Origin: Candidatus Cloacimonadota bacterium
Lineage (GTDB): Bacteria; Cloacimonadota; Cloacimonadia; Cloacimonadales; WRIO01
Assembly (NCBI GenBank): GCA_023230175.1
Contig: JALNXV010000107.1
Coordinates: forward strand, 1-9,907
Direction of reading: 5' to 3'
DNA length: 9,907 nucleotides
Shown: positions 1-7,090 of the stretch, piece after piece
How the letters are laid out: each line of letters starts with the position of its first letter
Numbering within the stretch: the first letter of the stretch is position 1
The notes under the pieces: generated by a model
Told to the model about the DNA's origin: nothing
What the model saw: only the letters and a program-made list of their open reading frames with translations
Database searches by the model: none
Translations under genes and position numbers: made by a program

Positions 1-2052
1 GTATAATGCAGTTACTGCATAGAAATTAACTGAATTATATACAGGAGTTTCATCAATATATGTAGTAACATCAGCACCCACTTCACCAATTTCTTCAAAA
101 TCATCACCGGCTGCAACTTTTCTATATACTTTATAGCCTGTTACATCTTCTCTTGTATTTCTTATATTTGTATTGAAGTTTTTATTTAATACAACTCTAC
201 CATCATCAGTTGCAACATAACCTTTAATCATCCAATTGTATTCTAAATTGTCACCTAAGGCTGTTAAAGTAGTCCATGAATTTTGAAATTGAATTACGTT
301 TCCAAAACCTTCATTAACCGGACCACCGTCAGTAGCAAGAGGGTGACCAGAAGGTGTATCACAATAATAACCAAACCATAATTCTTGACCCGGTTCAATG
401 AGAACAGGAGTATTTAATTCAACTTCAACCCATTCAGCTGCAACAAAGTTTGTTACATTTTGTTCTACAACAGTAGTTCCCGGATTATTAGTAGATCCAC
501 CGGTCCATACTCTGATAGAATATGTAGCTGTAGCTTCATTTCCAATAAATGAAACTTTAGTTAAATAACCACCTATAGCTTGAATTTCGTTAAGTTGAGC
601 AGAAGTGAATCTATGAGCTACGCTAAATTGAGCAGCAGCATTAACACCAATACCAGTACCGGTATAAGTATCTAAACCTTGAGTAATCCAACCTTCAACA
701 GCAGGATTAGTGGTATTAGGATCGTCCCAGTTAAGTTCGATACCATCACCAATATATTCAGCAGTTAAATTTTGTGGAATTAATAATTCTAATTTATGAT
801 AAATTCTAAAGTCATCAATCATTATAGCTTCGCCCATAGGAGCATCGCTATCAGATTTAAAGTACCAACGGAATTGAACAGATTGACCTGCATAGTCAGT
901 AATTATTCCGTCTATAGAGGTATATGATTCAACCATTGATTGGAATTGTTCAGGAGCATTAGAAAAAACATAATTATCACCATTAGGATCTCCGTAAGGA
1001 TTGCTCATTGCATACCAATTAGCACCGGCATCAGGAGAAATTTCCCAACCAAAATAATCCATAAGAGTTAAGTCTTCAGTATCATTATCTGACCAGGTTC
1101 CTCTAAGTTGAAAATCTGCTCTTATATCGCCTGCTGAAGGTAAATCATAAACTTCTGAATAGATATAATTTCTCATATTTGGTTCATAGGTATCATTAGC
1201 GTTATTACAGCTTAATACATAAGTACCGGAAGTTGCTAAATCATATTCTGCAGTATGCCATAAATCTCCACCAACAGGGATAGAGCTACCAACTGTCATT
1301 CCGTTTAATTGATTATCATTAAAGTCATGAGAGAAATCACCAAGAGTAATATTATCAACTAAGATACCAAACATATCAGGATCATCAGCAGTATTATAAG
1401 CAGGGTCTGAACCGAATACAAAACGAATCATTACGTCATCGCCTGCATAGCTTGATAAGTCAACAGTAACATCTTGCCAGCCATCACTTGATCCACCCCA
1501 TCCGGCTACGCCTTCGCCTTCGCCATTATAACCAAAACCATACATTGAAGTACAATTATAAGGTAAACCTGTAGGTTCTAATACTGTCCAGTTTTCACCG
1601 TCAGTTGAAATTCTTACATTAGCAGCATCCCAGCCATCATAACCTTCATGAACTGCAGGCTCTTCTAATTCAAAATTTACTTTAAAAGTAAGATTTGAGC
1701 TAGCTGAAGGTACAGTTATAGCAGGTGTTTGTAAATAAATTAACACACCGTCAGTATAACCACCGTTTGTACCGAGTTCAGGATTACCCATAAACCAGCT
1801 ATAACCGGTTCCTTGGTAGGTAAGTGCTGAAGTGTTAGATAAATGCCATTGATGTGGAGGCAATGTTGCATCTTCGGTTACCCAGTTTCCTAAACCATCT
1901 TCAAAATTTTCAAATACAATAACTTCCTCTTCAACGCGAAGTTTTTGAGTAGGTTCTTGATTTGTTCTTGTGTTTACAACAGTTACATTTTCAGCCAATA
2001 AAAAGCTTGCTAATGCAAAGCAAACTAAAAATAGCAAAATACTCTTTTTCAT
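1..2052 (-). CDS. Large secreted multidomain beta-sandwich protein, N-terminal part (runs off the window)
   Basis: The frame is open for 684 codons from an ATG at 2052 to the window edge, so the C-terminus is missing. AAGGAAGGAG sits just upstream of the ATG. Residues 1-20 (MKKSILLFLVCFALASFLLA) are a signal peptide, probably cut before ENVTV. Residues about 47-236 form a MAM-like / choice-of-anchor-J-like jelly roll (start FENFEDGLGNW, end DMFGILVDNITLGD). Residues about 237-415 form a second, related sandwich ending MIDDFRIYHK. Then comes the first half of a fibronectin type III domain (IPQNLTAEYIGDGIELNWDD, about 424-446). A roughly 185-residue insertion with FTSAQL, YSIRVWTGG and ELWFGYYC motifs follows, and then the second half of the Fn3 domain (TGYKVYRK...NFYAVTALY). 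No protease motif is visible. The likely role is surface or extracellular adhesion or carbohydrate/protein binding. A C-terminal sorting domain is expected in such proteins but lies outside the window. Confidence 0.88.
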   Translation of the reverse strand, partial: MKKSILLFLVCFALASFLLAENVTVVNTRTNQEPTQKLRVEEEVIVFENFEDGLGNWVTEDATLPPHQWHLSNTSALTYQGTGYSWFMGNPELGTNGGYTDGVLIYLQTPAITVPSASSNLTFKVNFELEEPAVHEGYDGWDAANVRISTDGENWTVLEPTGLPYNCTSMYGFGYNGEGEGVAGWGGSSDGWQDVTVDLSSYAGDDVMIRFVFGSDPAYNTADDPDMFGILVDNITLGDFSHDFNDNQLNGMTVGSSIPVGGDLWHTAEYDLATSGTYVLSCNNANDTYEPNMRNYIYSEVYDLPSAGDIRADFQLRGTWSDNDTEDLTLMDYFGWEISPDAGANWYAMSNPYGDPNGDNYVFSNAPEQFQSMVESYTSIDGIITDYAGQSVQFRWYFKSDSDAPMGEAIMIDDFRIYHKLELLIPQNLTAEYIGDGIELNWDDPNTTNPAVEGWITQGLDTYTGTGIGVNAAAQFSVAHRFTSAQLNEIQAIGGYLTKVSFIGNEATATYSIRVWTGGSTNNPGTTVVEQNVTNFVAAEWVEVELNTPVLIEPGQELWFGYYCDTPSGHPLATDGGPVNEGFGNVIQFQNSWTTLTALGDNLEYNWMIKGYVATDDGRVVLNKNFNTNIRNTREDVTGYKVYRKVAAGDDFEEIGEVGADVTTYIDETPVYNSVNFYAVTALY

Positions 2053-2084
2053 AATCGACTCCTTCCTTAAATCATGTCTATGAT

Positions 2085-2115
2085 ATAATATGTTTAAAAG
2101 CTGTGATTTTGTCAA
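2085..2115 (-). promoter_or_regulatory. Sigma-70-like promoter of the secreted protein gene
   Basis: On the minus strand, TTGACA (2115-2110) is followed after 19 bases by TATTAT (2090-2085); CATATT at 17 bases is an alternative -10. It lies about 35 bases upstream of the ATG at 2052 and is divergent from the kinase promoter. The -35 match is perfect but the spacing is long, so the -10 assignment is tentative. Confidence 0.55.
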
Positions 2116-2171
2116 CAAAAAATTTTAAAAATACTCATTTTTATTTTTTTTTATTATTAAAACATTTTCTC

Positions 2172-2200
2172 TTGACAAGTTTCAGATTTCATAATAACAT
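2172..2200 (+). promoter_or_regulatory. Sigma-70-like promoter of the histidine kinase gene
   Basis: A perfect TTGACA (2172-2177) is followed after 17 bases by TAACAT (2195-2200), which keeps TA--AT of the -10 consensus. This would give a leader of about 55 bases before the ATG at 2263. The 13 bases TTTCTCTTGACAA around this -35 recur exactly before the tRNA gene (4796-4808). Confidence 0.55.
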
Positions 2201-2250
2201 AATATCTAATATTTTTCTATCAAAAAGTCAAATGATGATTGATAACTTAT

Positions 2251-2256
2251 AAGAGG
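2251..2256 (+). promoter_or_regulatory. Ribosome binding site that fixes the kinase start
   Basis: AAGAGG lies six bases before the ATG at 2263. An upstream in-frame TTG at 2239 has no such site and would place this Shine-Dalgarno sequence inside the coding region, so 2263 is preferred. Confidence 0.7.
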
Positions 2257-2262
2257 TATGTA

Positions 2263-4770
2263 ATGATTAATGAATCAAGCTTAGACAAAGTATTTAACTT
2301 AATGCAAGACAAACAAAATGGCAATAAAATTATTGATAATATAGCAGAAATATCAAATCTCATTATTTGGCAAATTGATAAAAATTTATTAGTAAAATAT
2401 ATTAGCCCTAATTTAGAAAAAATTTTAAAAATTAATCCCGATATACTGATTAATAGTAATATTGTTAATTTCCAATACCCGGATGTTAGTAATTTTATGA
2501 TAAAAACAATCAAGCAAATCAATAAAAACCCGGATTCAATCAAACTATATAAATCTGATTTTTATCTGTCTGAAAATCAAAATAATGAAATGTGGTTTAG
2601 GATTTTCATAAAGCCATATACAAAAAACAATAAATTTGATCAAATGATCGGTATGAGCTATGACGTTACTATCAATAAAAAAAGCGAAAGATTAGAATCA
2701 GAAAAAAAAGCTCTTTACGAAAATATGTTTCAAACCTCTCAATCAATAATTTTTATTATGAATCCGGATACATTAGAAATACTTGATTATAACAATGAAG
2801 CAAAAAAATATTTTCAATTTGAGAATAATAAAATCAATATCCTTTTTTCTGATTACAGTCCTGAATTCAATATGTTATTTAAAAAAAATAGACATCTTTT
2901 TGAGACATCAAACAATCTTCAATTAATAATAGATATTAAAACAAAAAACAAAACATACCAAACTGCTAAACTCTCACTATCAAAACTAAAATTACCGGTT
3001 AATTTTTATTATCCTTCTCTTGTTAATTCTCCTTACTTAATACAAACTATTGTTGTAGATATTACCGATAAAACAATAACTGAATTAGAGCTTAACAAAC
3101 AAATAAATAAATATTATACCTTTTTTAATTCTTCACCTATTATACTGTGGGAAGTTGATTTAAGTTTACTAAGAGTTTATATAAACTCCTTGTCTATACC
3201 TGATAATGTAAATTTATACGACTATTTACAAGAACACAAGGAAATCCTTACAACTTCTATTAAACTTTTAATCCTAAATACTGTAAATAAATTATCGATG
3301 ACCATATTCAAGTTCAAGAATATACAAGAAATTAGAAATCACTTCAACAAAATAACTCGTGAAGAAACCTTTAATTTGTTCGGAAAAATGATTTGCAGTC
3401 TCTACTACAACCAAGAATCATTTGAAGATGAAGGAATTTTGTACGACAAAGATAATAAGCCTGTCCGACTAATTGTCAAATGGAATTTAATCAAAGAAGG
3501 CAAATATTTTCCATTAAAAGCAATAGTTTCAATGATTAATATTTCAGAAAGATATGAATACTTTGAAAAACTTATTGAGCAATCTCAAGAAATTAATAAA
3601 ATAAATGAAGAGCTTAAAAATGCCCTTGAAAAGGAGCAACAACTAACACTTGAAGCAAACATCTCAAATGAAATAAAAAATAAATTTTTAGCTACTATGA
3701 GCCATGAATTTAGAACACCACTAAATGGAATTCAGGGAATGACCCAATTGCTAATGAAAACTAATCTGAACGAAGATCAAAAACAATTATTGAATATTCT
3801 TGATGATTCATCAAACAACTTATTAACATTAGTCAATGACATTTTTGATTTTGTTAAATTAGATTCAAGTAATGTTGCAATCATTGAAAATAATTTCTCT
3901 TTATATGATTTATGCCAATCAGCGATCCAAAGTTTCTCAAATGAAGCCTTTAAAAAGGACTTGGATATATATTTAGATTGGTCTTTTGACTATCCTGATT
4001 TTGTCACAGGAGATAATTCCAGGCTAAGGCAAGCACTAAATAATCTGATTGATAATGCAGTAAAATTCACCTCTTATGGAACTATTATCCTTTCCTTAGA
4101 ATCTGCTAATCAAATACAAAAAGACCAATATCTATATAATTTTTCTATTATAAATACCGGCAATAAAATAAATAAAGAAAACAAAAAAAATCTCTTTAAA
4201 ATTTTCTCTCAATTAGATAATTCTTTAGAAAGAAAAAATAGTGGTACAGGTTTAGGGCTTGCTTTAGTAAAGCAAATATTTAAGTTATTAAACGGCAATA
4301 TTGAATATATTGACAATGATGAATGTACCAGATTTAACTTTTCTTTACCCTTAAAAAGCACTTCTCCCCATTTCCAAAAATTGCCGGAAATTAAAACGGT
4401 TAAAAAAATAAATATTCTATTTATAGATAACGAACACAACATTTATCAGAATATATTTAAATTTTTTACAGATTTAAATATAAATTTTGAAATTATTACA
4501 ATTTTACGTTTTATTGCACAATTTAAACATATTGATCCAGACATAAAATACGACTATATAATCTGTGATGCTATAAATTTCATAGAAAATCCGGAATCAA
4601 ATTATGTTTTGTTGAAAATATTAAGTAATATCCAAGCTAATTTCATACTACTTTATCGTCATAAAGATTTACTTGATACAAAAAATATCAAGCATATAGA
4701 TAAGCTATACAAACCACTAAATATCATAGAATTAAAAAATTTATTAGCCAAGAAAATTTCTTCAAAATAA
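2263..4770 (+). CDS. Soluble PAS-containing hybrid sensor histidine kinase with degenerate receiver
   Basis: This 835-residue protein has no signal peptide or membrane segment, so it should sense a cytoplasmic cue. Residues about 27-135 and 153-265 look like PAS domains (the first ends GMSYDVT, the second VVDITDK). Residues 285-430 are a longer PAS-like region ending AIVSMINISER. A charged coiled coil (428-475) leads into a textbook HisKA box, FLATMSHEFRTPLNG, with phospho-accepting His481. The HATPase domain has a good N box (NNLIDNAVKF, Asn598) and G2 box (GTGLGLA, 661-667). Its G1 box reads NTGNK, so Asn631 replaces the usual Asp and Lys635 the second Gly. A C-terminal receiver-like domain (about 715-830) keeps Asp722, Asp769 and Lys817. 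It has Tyr798 where Thr/Ser is expected and lacks the usual Met-Pro after the phospho-acceptor Asp. No response regulator gene is adjacent. Kinase family is certain; full activity is not. Confidence 0.93.
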   Translation: MINESSLDKVFNLMQDKQNGNKIIDNIAEISNLIIWQIDKNLLVKYISPNLEKILKINPDILINSNIVNFQYPDVSNFMIKTIKQINKNPDSIKLYKSDFYLSENQNNEMWFRIFIKPYTKNNKFDQMIGMSYDVTINKKSERLESEKKALYENMFQTSQSIIFIMNPDTLEILDYNNEAKKYFQFENNKINILFSDYSPEFNMLFKKNRHLFETSNNLQLIIDIKTKNKTYQTAKLSLSKLKLPVNFYYPSLVNSPYLIQTIVVDITDKTITELELNKQINKYYTFFNSSPIILWEVDLSLLRVYINSLSIPDNVNLYDYLQEHKEILTTSIKLLILNTVNKLSMTIFKFKNIQEIRNHFNKITREETFNLFGKMICSLYYNQESFEDEGILYDKDNKPVRLIVKWNLIKEGKYFPLKAIVSMINISERYEYFEKLIEQSQEINKINEELKNALEKEQQLTLEANISNEIKNKFLATMSHEFRTPLNGIQGMTQLLMKTNLNEDQKQLLNILDDSSNNLLTLVNDIFDFVKLDSSNVAIIENNFSLYDLCQSAIQSFSNEAFKKDLDIYLDWSFDYPDFVTGDNSRLRQALNNLIDNAVKFTSYGTIILSLESANQIQKDQYLYNFSIINTGNKINKENKKNLFKIFSQLDNSLERKNSGTGLGLALVKQIFKLLNGNIEYIDNDECTRFNFSLPLKSTSPHFQKLPEIKTVKKINILFIDNEHNIYQNIFKFFTDLNINFEIITILRFIAQFKHIDPDIKYDYIICDAINFIENPESNYVLLKILSNIQANFILLYRHKDLLDTKNIKHIDKLYKPLNIIELKNLLAKKISSK

Positions 4771-4779
4771 ACTCAATAT

Positions 4780-4859
4780 CCCTAAATAATAAATATTTCT
4801 CTTGACAAAAAAATCAATATCTAAAAATTATGTTTATCTAAAGAGTGAATTATTTAGGG
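4780..4859 (+). repeat. 11-bp inverted repeat flanking the tRNA promoter
   Basis: CCCTAAATAAT (4780-4790) and its exact reverse complement ATTATTTAGGG (4849-4859) are separated by 58 bases. The right arm includes the first three bases (GGG) of the tRNA. In a transcript reading through from the kinase gene, the two arms could pair and cover the RNase P cleavage site. That role is inference. Confidence 0.5.
4802..4834 (+). promoter_or_regulatory. Probable tRNA promoter (perfect -35, uncertain -10)
   Basis: TTGACA at 4802-4807 is a consensus -35. The best-looking -10, TATGTT (4829-4834), is 21 bases away, longer than normal. AAAATT at 16 bases is a poor match. Position before the tRNA, and the 13-base identity with the kinase promoter (TTTCTCTTGACAA), support promoter function. 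Confidence 0.45.
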
Positions 4860-4932
4860 CCTATAGCTCAGTTGGTAGAGCTTCCGGCTCATAACCGGAC
4901 GGTCAGAGGTTCGACTCCTCTTGGGCCCACCA
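4857..4932 (+). tRNA. tRNA with anticodon CAU, probably tRNA-Ile2 (lysidine type)
   Basis: The 76 bases fold as a complete cloverleaf with encoded CCA. The acceptor pairs GGGCCTA with TGGGCCC (one T-G pair), the D stem GCTC/GAGC, the anticodon stem TCCGG/CCGGA around the loop CTCATAA, and the T stem AGAGG/CCTCT around TTCGACT. The anticodon CAT is at 4890-4892. The first pair is G1:C72, not the mismatch of bacterial initiator tRNA, and the anticodon stem lacks three consecutive G:C pairs, so it is not fMet. C4:G69 and C5:G68 are the pairs favoured by the lysidine synthetase TilS, and the CTCATAA loop matches typical Ile2 tRNAs, so an AUA-reading Ile tRNA is favoured over elongator Met. The amino acid identity is inferred; the tRNA itself is certain. 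Confidence 0.95.
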
Positions 4933-4939
4933 TAAATTT

Positions 4940-4966
4940 GCCGCTTTAAGCGGCTTTTTTATTTTT
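4940..4966 (+). terminator. Intrinsic terminator after the tRNA
   Basis: GCCGCT-TTA-AGCGGC forms a six-pair G+C-rich stem (4940-4954) followed directly by TTTTTT and a second run of T. It ends only 16 bases before the start codon of the methionine aminopeptidase gene, so it also lies in the leader of that gene. Confidence 0.85.
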
Positions 4967-4982
4967 AAGAAAGGGCTATAAG

Positions 4983-5744
4983 ATGATTATTATCAAAAAC
5001 GAAACTCAAATTCAAGGTATTAAAAAAGCTAGCGTAATTGCAGCTAATACGTTAATCTATCTTGAACAATTCTTACATATCGGGCAAGATACTGAAACTC
5101 TCAACGAGCTTGCTCATAAATATATTAAATCTCAAAATTCCATTCCTGCTCCATTAAACTATCACGGGTTTCCTAAATCTATTTGTACTTCCATTAATAA
5201 TGTTGTATGCCACGGCATACCTGACAAAAAAGATATCTTAAAAAATGGAGATATTGTAAATATTGATATCACTGTAATTTACGAAGGATATTTTGGAGAT
5301 ACGTCAAAAACTTATATTATCGGAGAAGCTGATGAAGACATTAAAAACTTTGTCAAAATCACTGAAGACTCTATGTACGCCGGTATTAAAATCTTAAAAC
5401 CCGGTATTTTACTTTCAGAAATGGGTAAAACTATTGAAAAATTTGTCGAACCCTTTAATTATTCAGTTGTGAAAGAATACGGTGGGCACGGTGTAGGCAT
5501 CAGATTTCACGAAGAACCTCACGTCTGCCACTTTTATACAAAATCAAATAATATCAAATTACAAACAGGTATGATTTTCACAGTAGAGCCTATGATTAAT
5601 AAAAGTAAAAATTGGAGAGTACACACTTCATCTATTGACGGATGGACTGTCACAACAAAAGATAATAGCCTAAGTGCTCAATTTGAACATACTGTTTTAA
5701 TCACAAAAGATTCTTACGAAATCTTAACTCTGCCAAGCATCTAA
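4983..5744 (+). CDS. map: Methionine aminopeptidase, type I
   Basis: This cytoplasmic enzyme removes the N-terminal methionine from new proteins when the second residue is small. The 253 residues match the usual bacterial type I length, without N-terminal extension. All five di-metal ligands are in place: Asp95 (VNIDITV), Asp106 (FGDTSKT), His169 (YGGHGVG), Glu202 (FTVEPMI) and Glu235 (FEHTVLI). His77 (VVCHGIP) and His176 (RFHEEP) match the catalytic-site histidines of the E. coli enzyme. The start ATG has AAAGGG seven bases upstream. No promoter is visible between the tRNA terminator and this gene, so it is probably expressed by read-through from the tRNA promoter, an odd arrangement. The gene is not next to secY, adk or infA, its common neighbours, so a second copy elsewhere is possible. 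Confidence 0.97.
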   Translation: MIIIKNETQIQGIKKASVIAANTLIYLEQFLHIGQDTETLNELAHKYIKSQNSIPAPLNYHGFPKSICTSINNVVCHGIPDKKDILKNGDIVNIDITVIYEGYFGDTSKTYIIGEADEDIKNFVKITEDSMYAGIKILKPGILLSEMGKTIEKFVEPFNYSVVKEYGGHGVGIRFHEEPHVCHFYTKSNNIKLQTGMIFTVEPMINKSKNWRVHTSSIDGWTVTTKDNSLSAQFEHTVLITKDSYEILTLPSI

Positions 5745-5804
5745 AAAAATACATATAAATTATTATTAAACATCAAGTTAGATACTTAAAATTTACATAC
5801 TACG

Positions 5805-5851
5805 TACAAGGGACCTCCAAGAAGGAAAAAGCATCTTGGAGGTCCCTTGTA
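5805..5851. repeat. 18-bp perfect inverted repeat (hairpin) between convergent genes
   Basis: TACAAGGGACCTCCAAGA (5805-5822) and its exact reverse complement (5834-5851) flank an 11-base A-rich loop. It lies 60 bases after map and about 145 bases past the stop of the convergent lipoprotein gene. Neither strand shows a T run directly after the stem, so it is not a standard intrinsic terminator, although it could block read-through in both directions. The arms contain GGAGGT and ACCTCC. In the rest of this 252-base spacer I see only a weak AACATC-AAAC-GATGTT-TT hairpin (5892-5909) and one copy of the dispersed repeat. Confidence 0.85.
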
Positions 5852-5942
5852 GATTTGCTAAAAAAAAGCTTATAAAATCAAGATATTAACTAACATCAAA
5901 CGATGTTTTACAAATTCGGAAGAATGTCTCGAAACTACTATT

Positions 5943-5962
5943 GTGCAAACAAAAATACTTTC
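5943..5962 (-). repeat. Dispersed hairpin repeat, copy A (degenerate)
   Basis: On the plus strand this reads GTGCAAACAAAAATACTTTC and matches copy B (7730-7749) at 17 of 20 bases. It lies 35 bases after the stop codon of the minus-strand lipoprotein gene ending at 5997. The left stem arm is decayed in this copy (minus-strand GAAAGT instead of GCGAGC), so the hairpin is weak. Confidence 0.6.
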
Positions 5963-5996
5963 ATAAGATTGATAATAAATATTTTTTTACTAATAA

Positions 5997-6539
5997 TCAA
6001 TGTCTAAATAAAATGAATAAATTTTGGTTTAAACGTTTTATTATTTTTTTTGTTTTATTAGTAGGATAAAACTCACTTTTTATATAATTTGTATCAATAT
6101 TAATAACCCAGTCAGAACTTTCAAAAATATCTACAATATCACCCAAAAAAATATTAGTTGTAAAACGAGAAGTTATATCTTCATTATGAATTTGAGACAA
6201 AAAGAAATTCAAAGTATCTGCACTTACAATATTGTCTTTAGTAGTGATTTTCAAAGCATTAAATTCTCTTATGAGATTTTCACTTATTACAGAAATATTT
6301 ACAATCACAGAGTCTTTTATTTCTTTTTTATACCTAAAAGTAAAATCCACTAAGAGTTTATTTTTGTTATTATCTTTAAACTCAAGAGGTTTAATAAAAT
6401 ACTGCATCCCTTCTTCGCCGGCATAAAAACTTTCATATAGGCTTGAAGCACCTTTTCTTGATCCCGGTCTAACTCCCATACAAGAACATAAAAGAATAAC
6501 TGTACAGATTAATATAAAGTATATTTTAAAATTTTTCAT
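5997..6539 (-). CDS. Lipoprotein of unknown function (180 residues)
   Basis: Residues 1-20 form a lipoprotein signal peptide with the lipobox LCSC; Cys20 would be lipidated and the protein anchored in the envelope. The mature part begins MGVRPGSRKGASS and contains GEEGMQYFIKPLEFK (41-55). It continues as an alternating, beta-rich sequence with a basic C-terminus (TKKIIKRLNQN). I do not recognise a named family, though the GEEG-QYFIKPL stretch looks like a conserved motif. The start is two bases after the stop of the upstream gene (6542) and has no clear Shine-Dalgarno sequence, so translation is probably coupled to that gene. The two very likely form one operon and may act together in the envelope. 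Confidence 0.8.
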   Translation of the reverse strand: MKNFKIYFILICTVILLCSCMGVRPGSRKGASSLYESFYAGEEGMQYFIKPLEFKDNNKNKLLVDFTFRYKKEIKDSVIVNISVISENLIREFNALKITTKDNIVSADTLNFFLSQIHNEDITSRFTTNIFLGDIVDIFESSDWVINIDTNYIKSEFYPTNKTKKIIKRLNQNLFILFRH

Positions 6540-6541
6540 AA

Positions 6542-7027
6542 TTATTTTAAGCTAATTCTTTGTATTAGTTTGTCATAACTCAAAAGATTATTATCAATAT
6601 CTTCATCATTTGTGATACATAAAAAATGAAAAACACTTTGATTATACTCTAAGAGATATTCGACAACAAACATATCTTTCTTTTTATGTTTAAAAAAAAT
6701 ATAATTATCCCCATTTTTAAAATCAATATTTTTTGAAGTAAAAAAATCGAGATTAAAGAGTTTTTCTGTATCCATATTAAAAGGCAAAGCAATGAAGATT
6801 TGATAATCTGTATGTTTGATATATTTAAATAAAGGAAACTCATAATCAGGATTTAAAACATAAGAGCGATATTCATTAGCAAGATTTGAGTCAACTAAAT
6901 CACTCGACTCACCTTCTCCTAATACAAATTCTACATCATTAAACAGTTTAACATTGTTTGAATTTTGTTTAGCACACGCTAAAAGCAATAAAAGACAAAT
7001 CAATATCAAAATTGTATTTTTTTTCAT
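6542..7027 (-). CDS. Lipoprotein of unknown function (161 residues)
   Basis: The protein opens with MKKNTILILICLLLLLAC, a lipoprotein signal peptide with lipobox LLAC and lipidated Cys18. The mature part of about 144 residues mixes acidic stretches (GEGESSDLVDS) with beta-type segments and a lysine-rich turn (FKHKKKDMF). I recognise no family. The start ATG at 7027 is preceded by AAGGAT at a suitable distance. It lies 63 bases downstream of the TRL-family gene, beyond that gene's terminator. No separate promoter is visible in the gap, so expression by terminator read-through is likely. It is followed two bases later by another lipoprotein gene. Confidence 0.8.
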   Translation of the reverse strand: MKKNTILILICLLLLLACAKQNSNNVKLFNDVEFVLGEGESSDLVDSNLANEYRSYVLNPDYEFPLFKYIKHTDYQIFIALPFNMDTEKLFNLDFFTSKNIDFKNGDNYIFFKHKKKDMFVVEYLLEYNQSVFHFLCITNDEDIDNNLLSYDKLIQRISLK

Positions 7028-7038
7028 AAATTATCCTT

Positions 7039-7070
7039 AAAAACGAAAGGAGGTTTGCCTGCCTCCTTTC
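7039..7070 (-). terminator. Intrinsic terminator of the TRL-family gene
   Basis: On the minus strand GAAAGGAGG and CCTCCTTTC form a nine-pair stem (7070-7045) with an eight-base loop, followed by GTTTTT. It starts 20 bases after the stop at 7091 and ends just before the ribosome binding site of the next lipoprotein gene. It may therefore separate expression levels of the two. Confidence 0.8.
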
Positions 7071-7090
7071 ATACTAATTTTTGCTAAAAA

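Noticed and set aside
2247..2543. 98-codon minus-strand frame inside the kinase gene
   Set aside because: It is antisense to well-conserved PAS coding sequence and has no ribosome binding site; its hydrophobic look comes from the AT-rich complement.
4209..4442. 77-codon minus-strand frame opposite the kinase ATP-binding domain
   Set aside because: It is a shadow of the G2-box region, with no start signals.
4857..4932. Initiator tRNA-fMet
   Set aside because: The first pair is G1:C72, and the anticodon stem lacks the three consecutive G:C pairs typical of initiators.
5805..5851. Standard intrinsic terminator of map
   Set aside because: The stem is strong but no T run follows it on the plus strand (GATTTGC), nor on the minus strand.
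6232..6426. 64-codon plus-strand frame opposite a lipoprotein gene
   Set aside because: The minus-strand gene has a lipoprotein signal peptide and a sensible operon position; this frame has neither.
6649..6843. 64-codon minus-strand frame within the 161-residue lipoprotein gene
   Set aside because: It is a shifted frame inside a better-supported gene.
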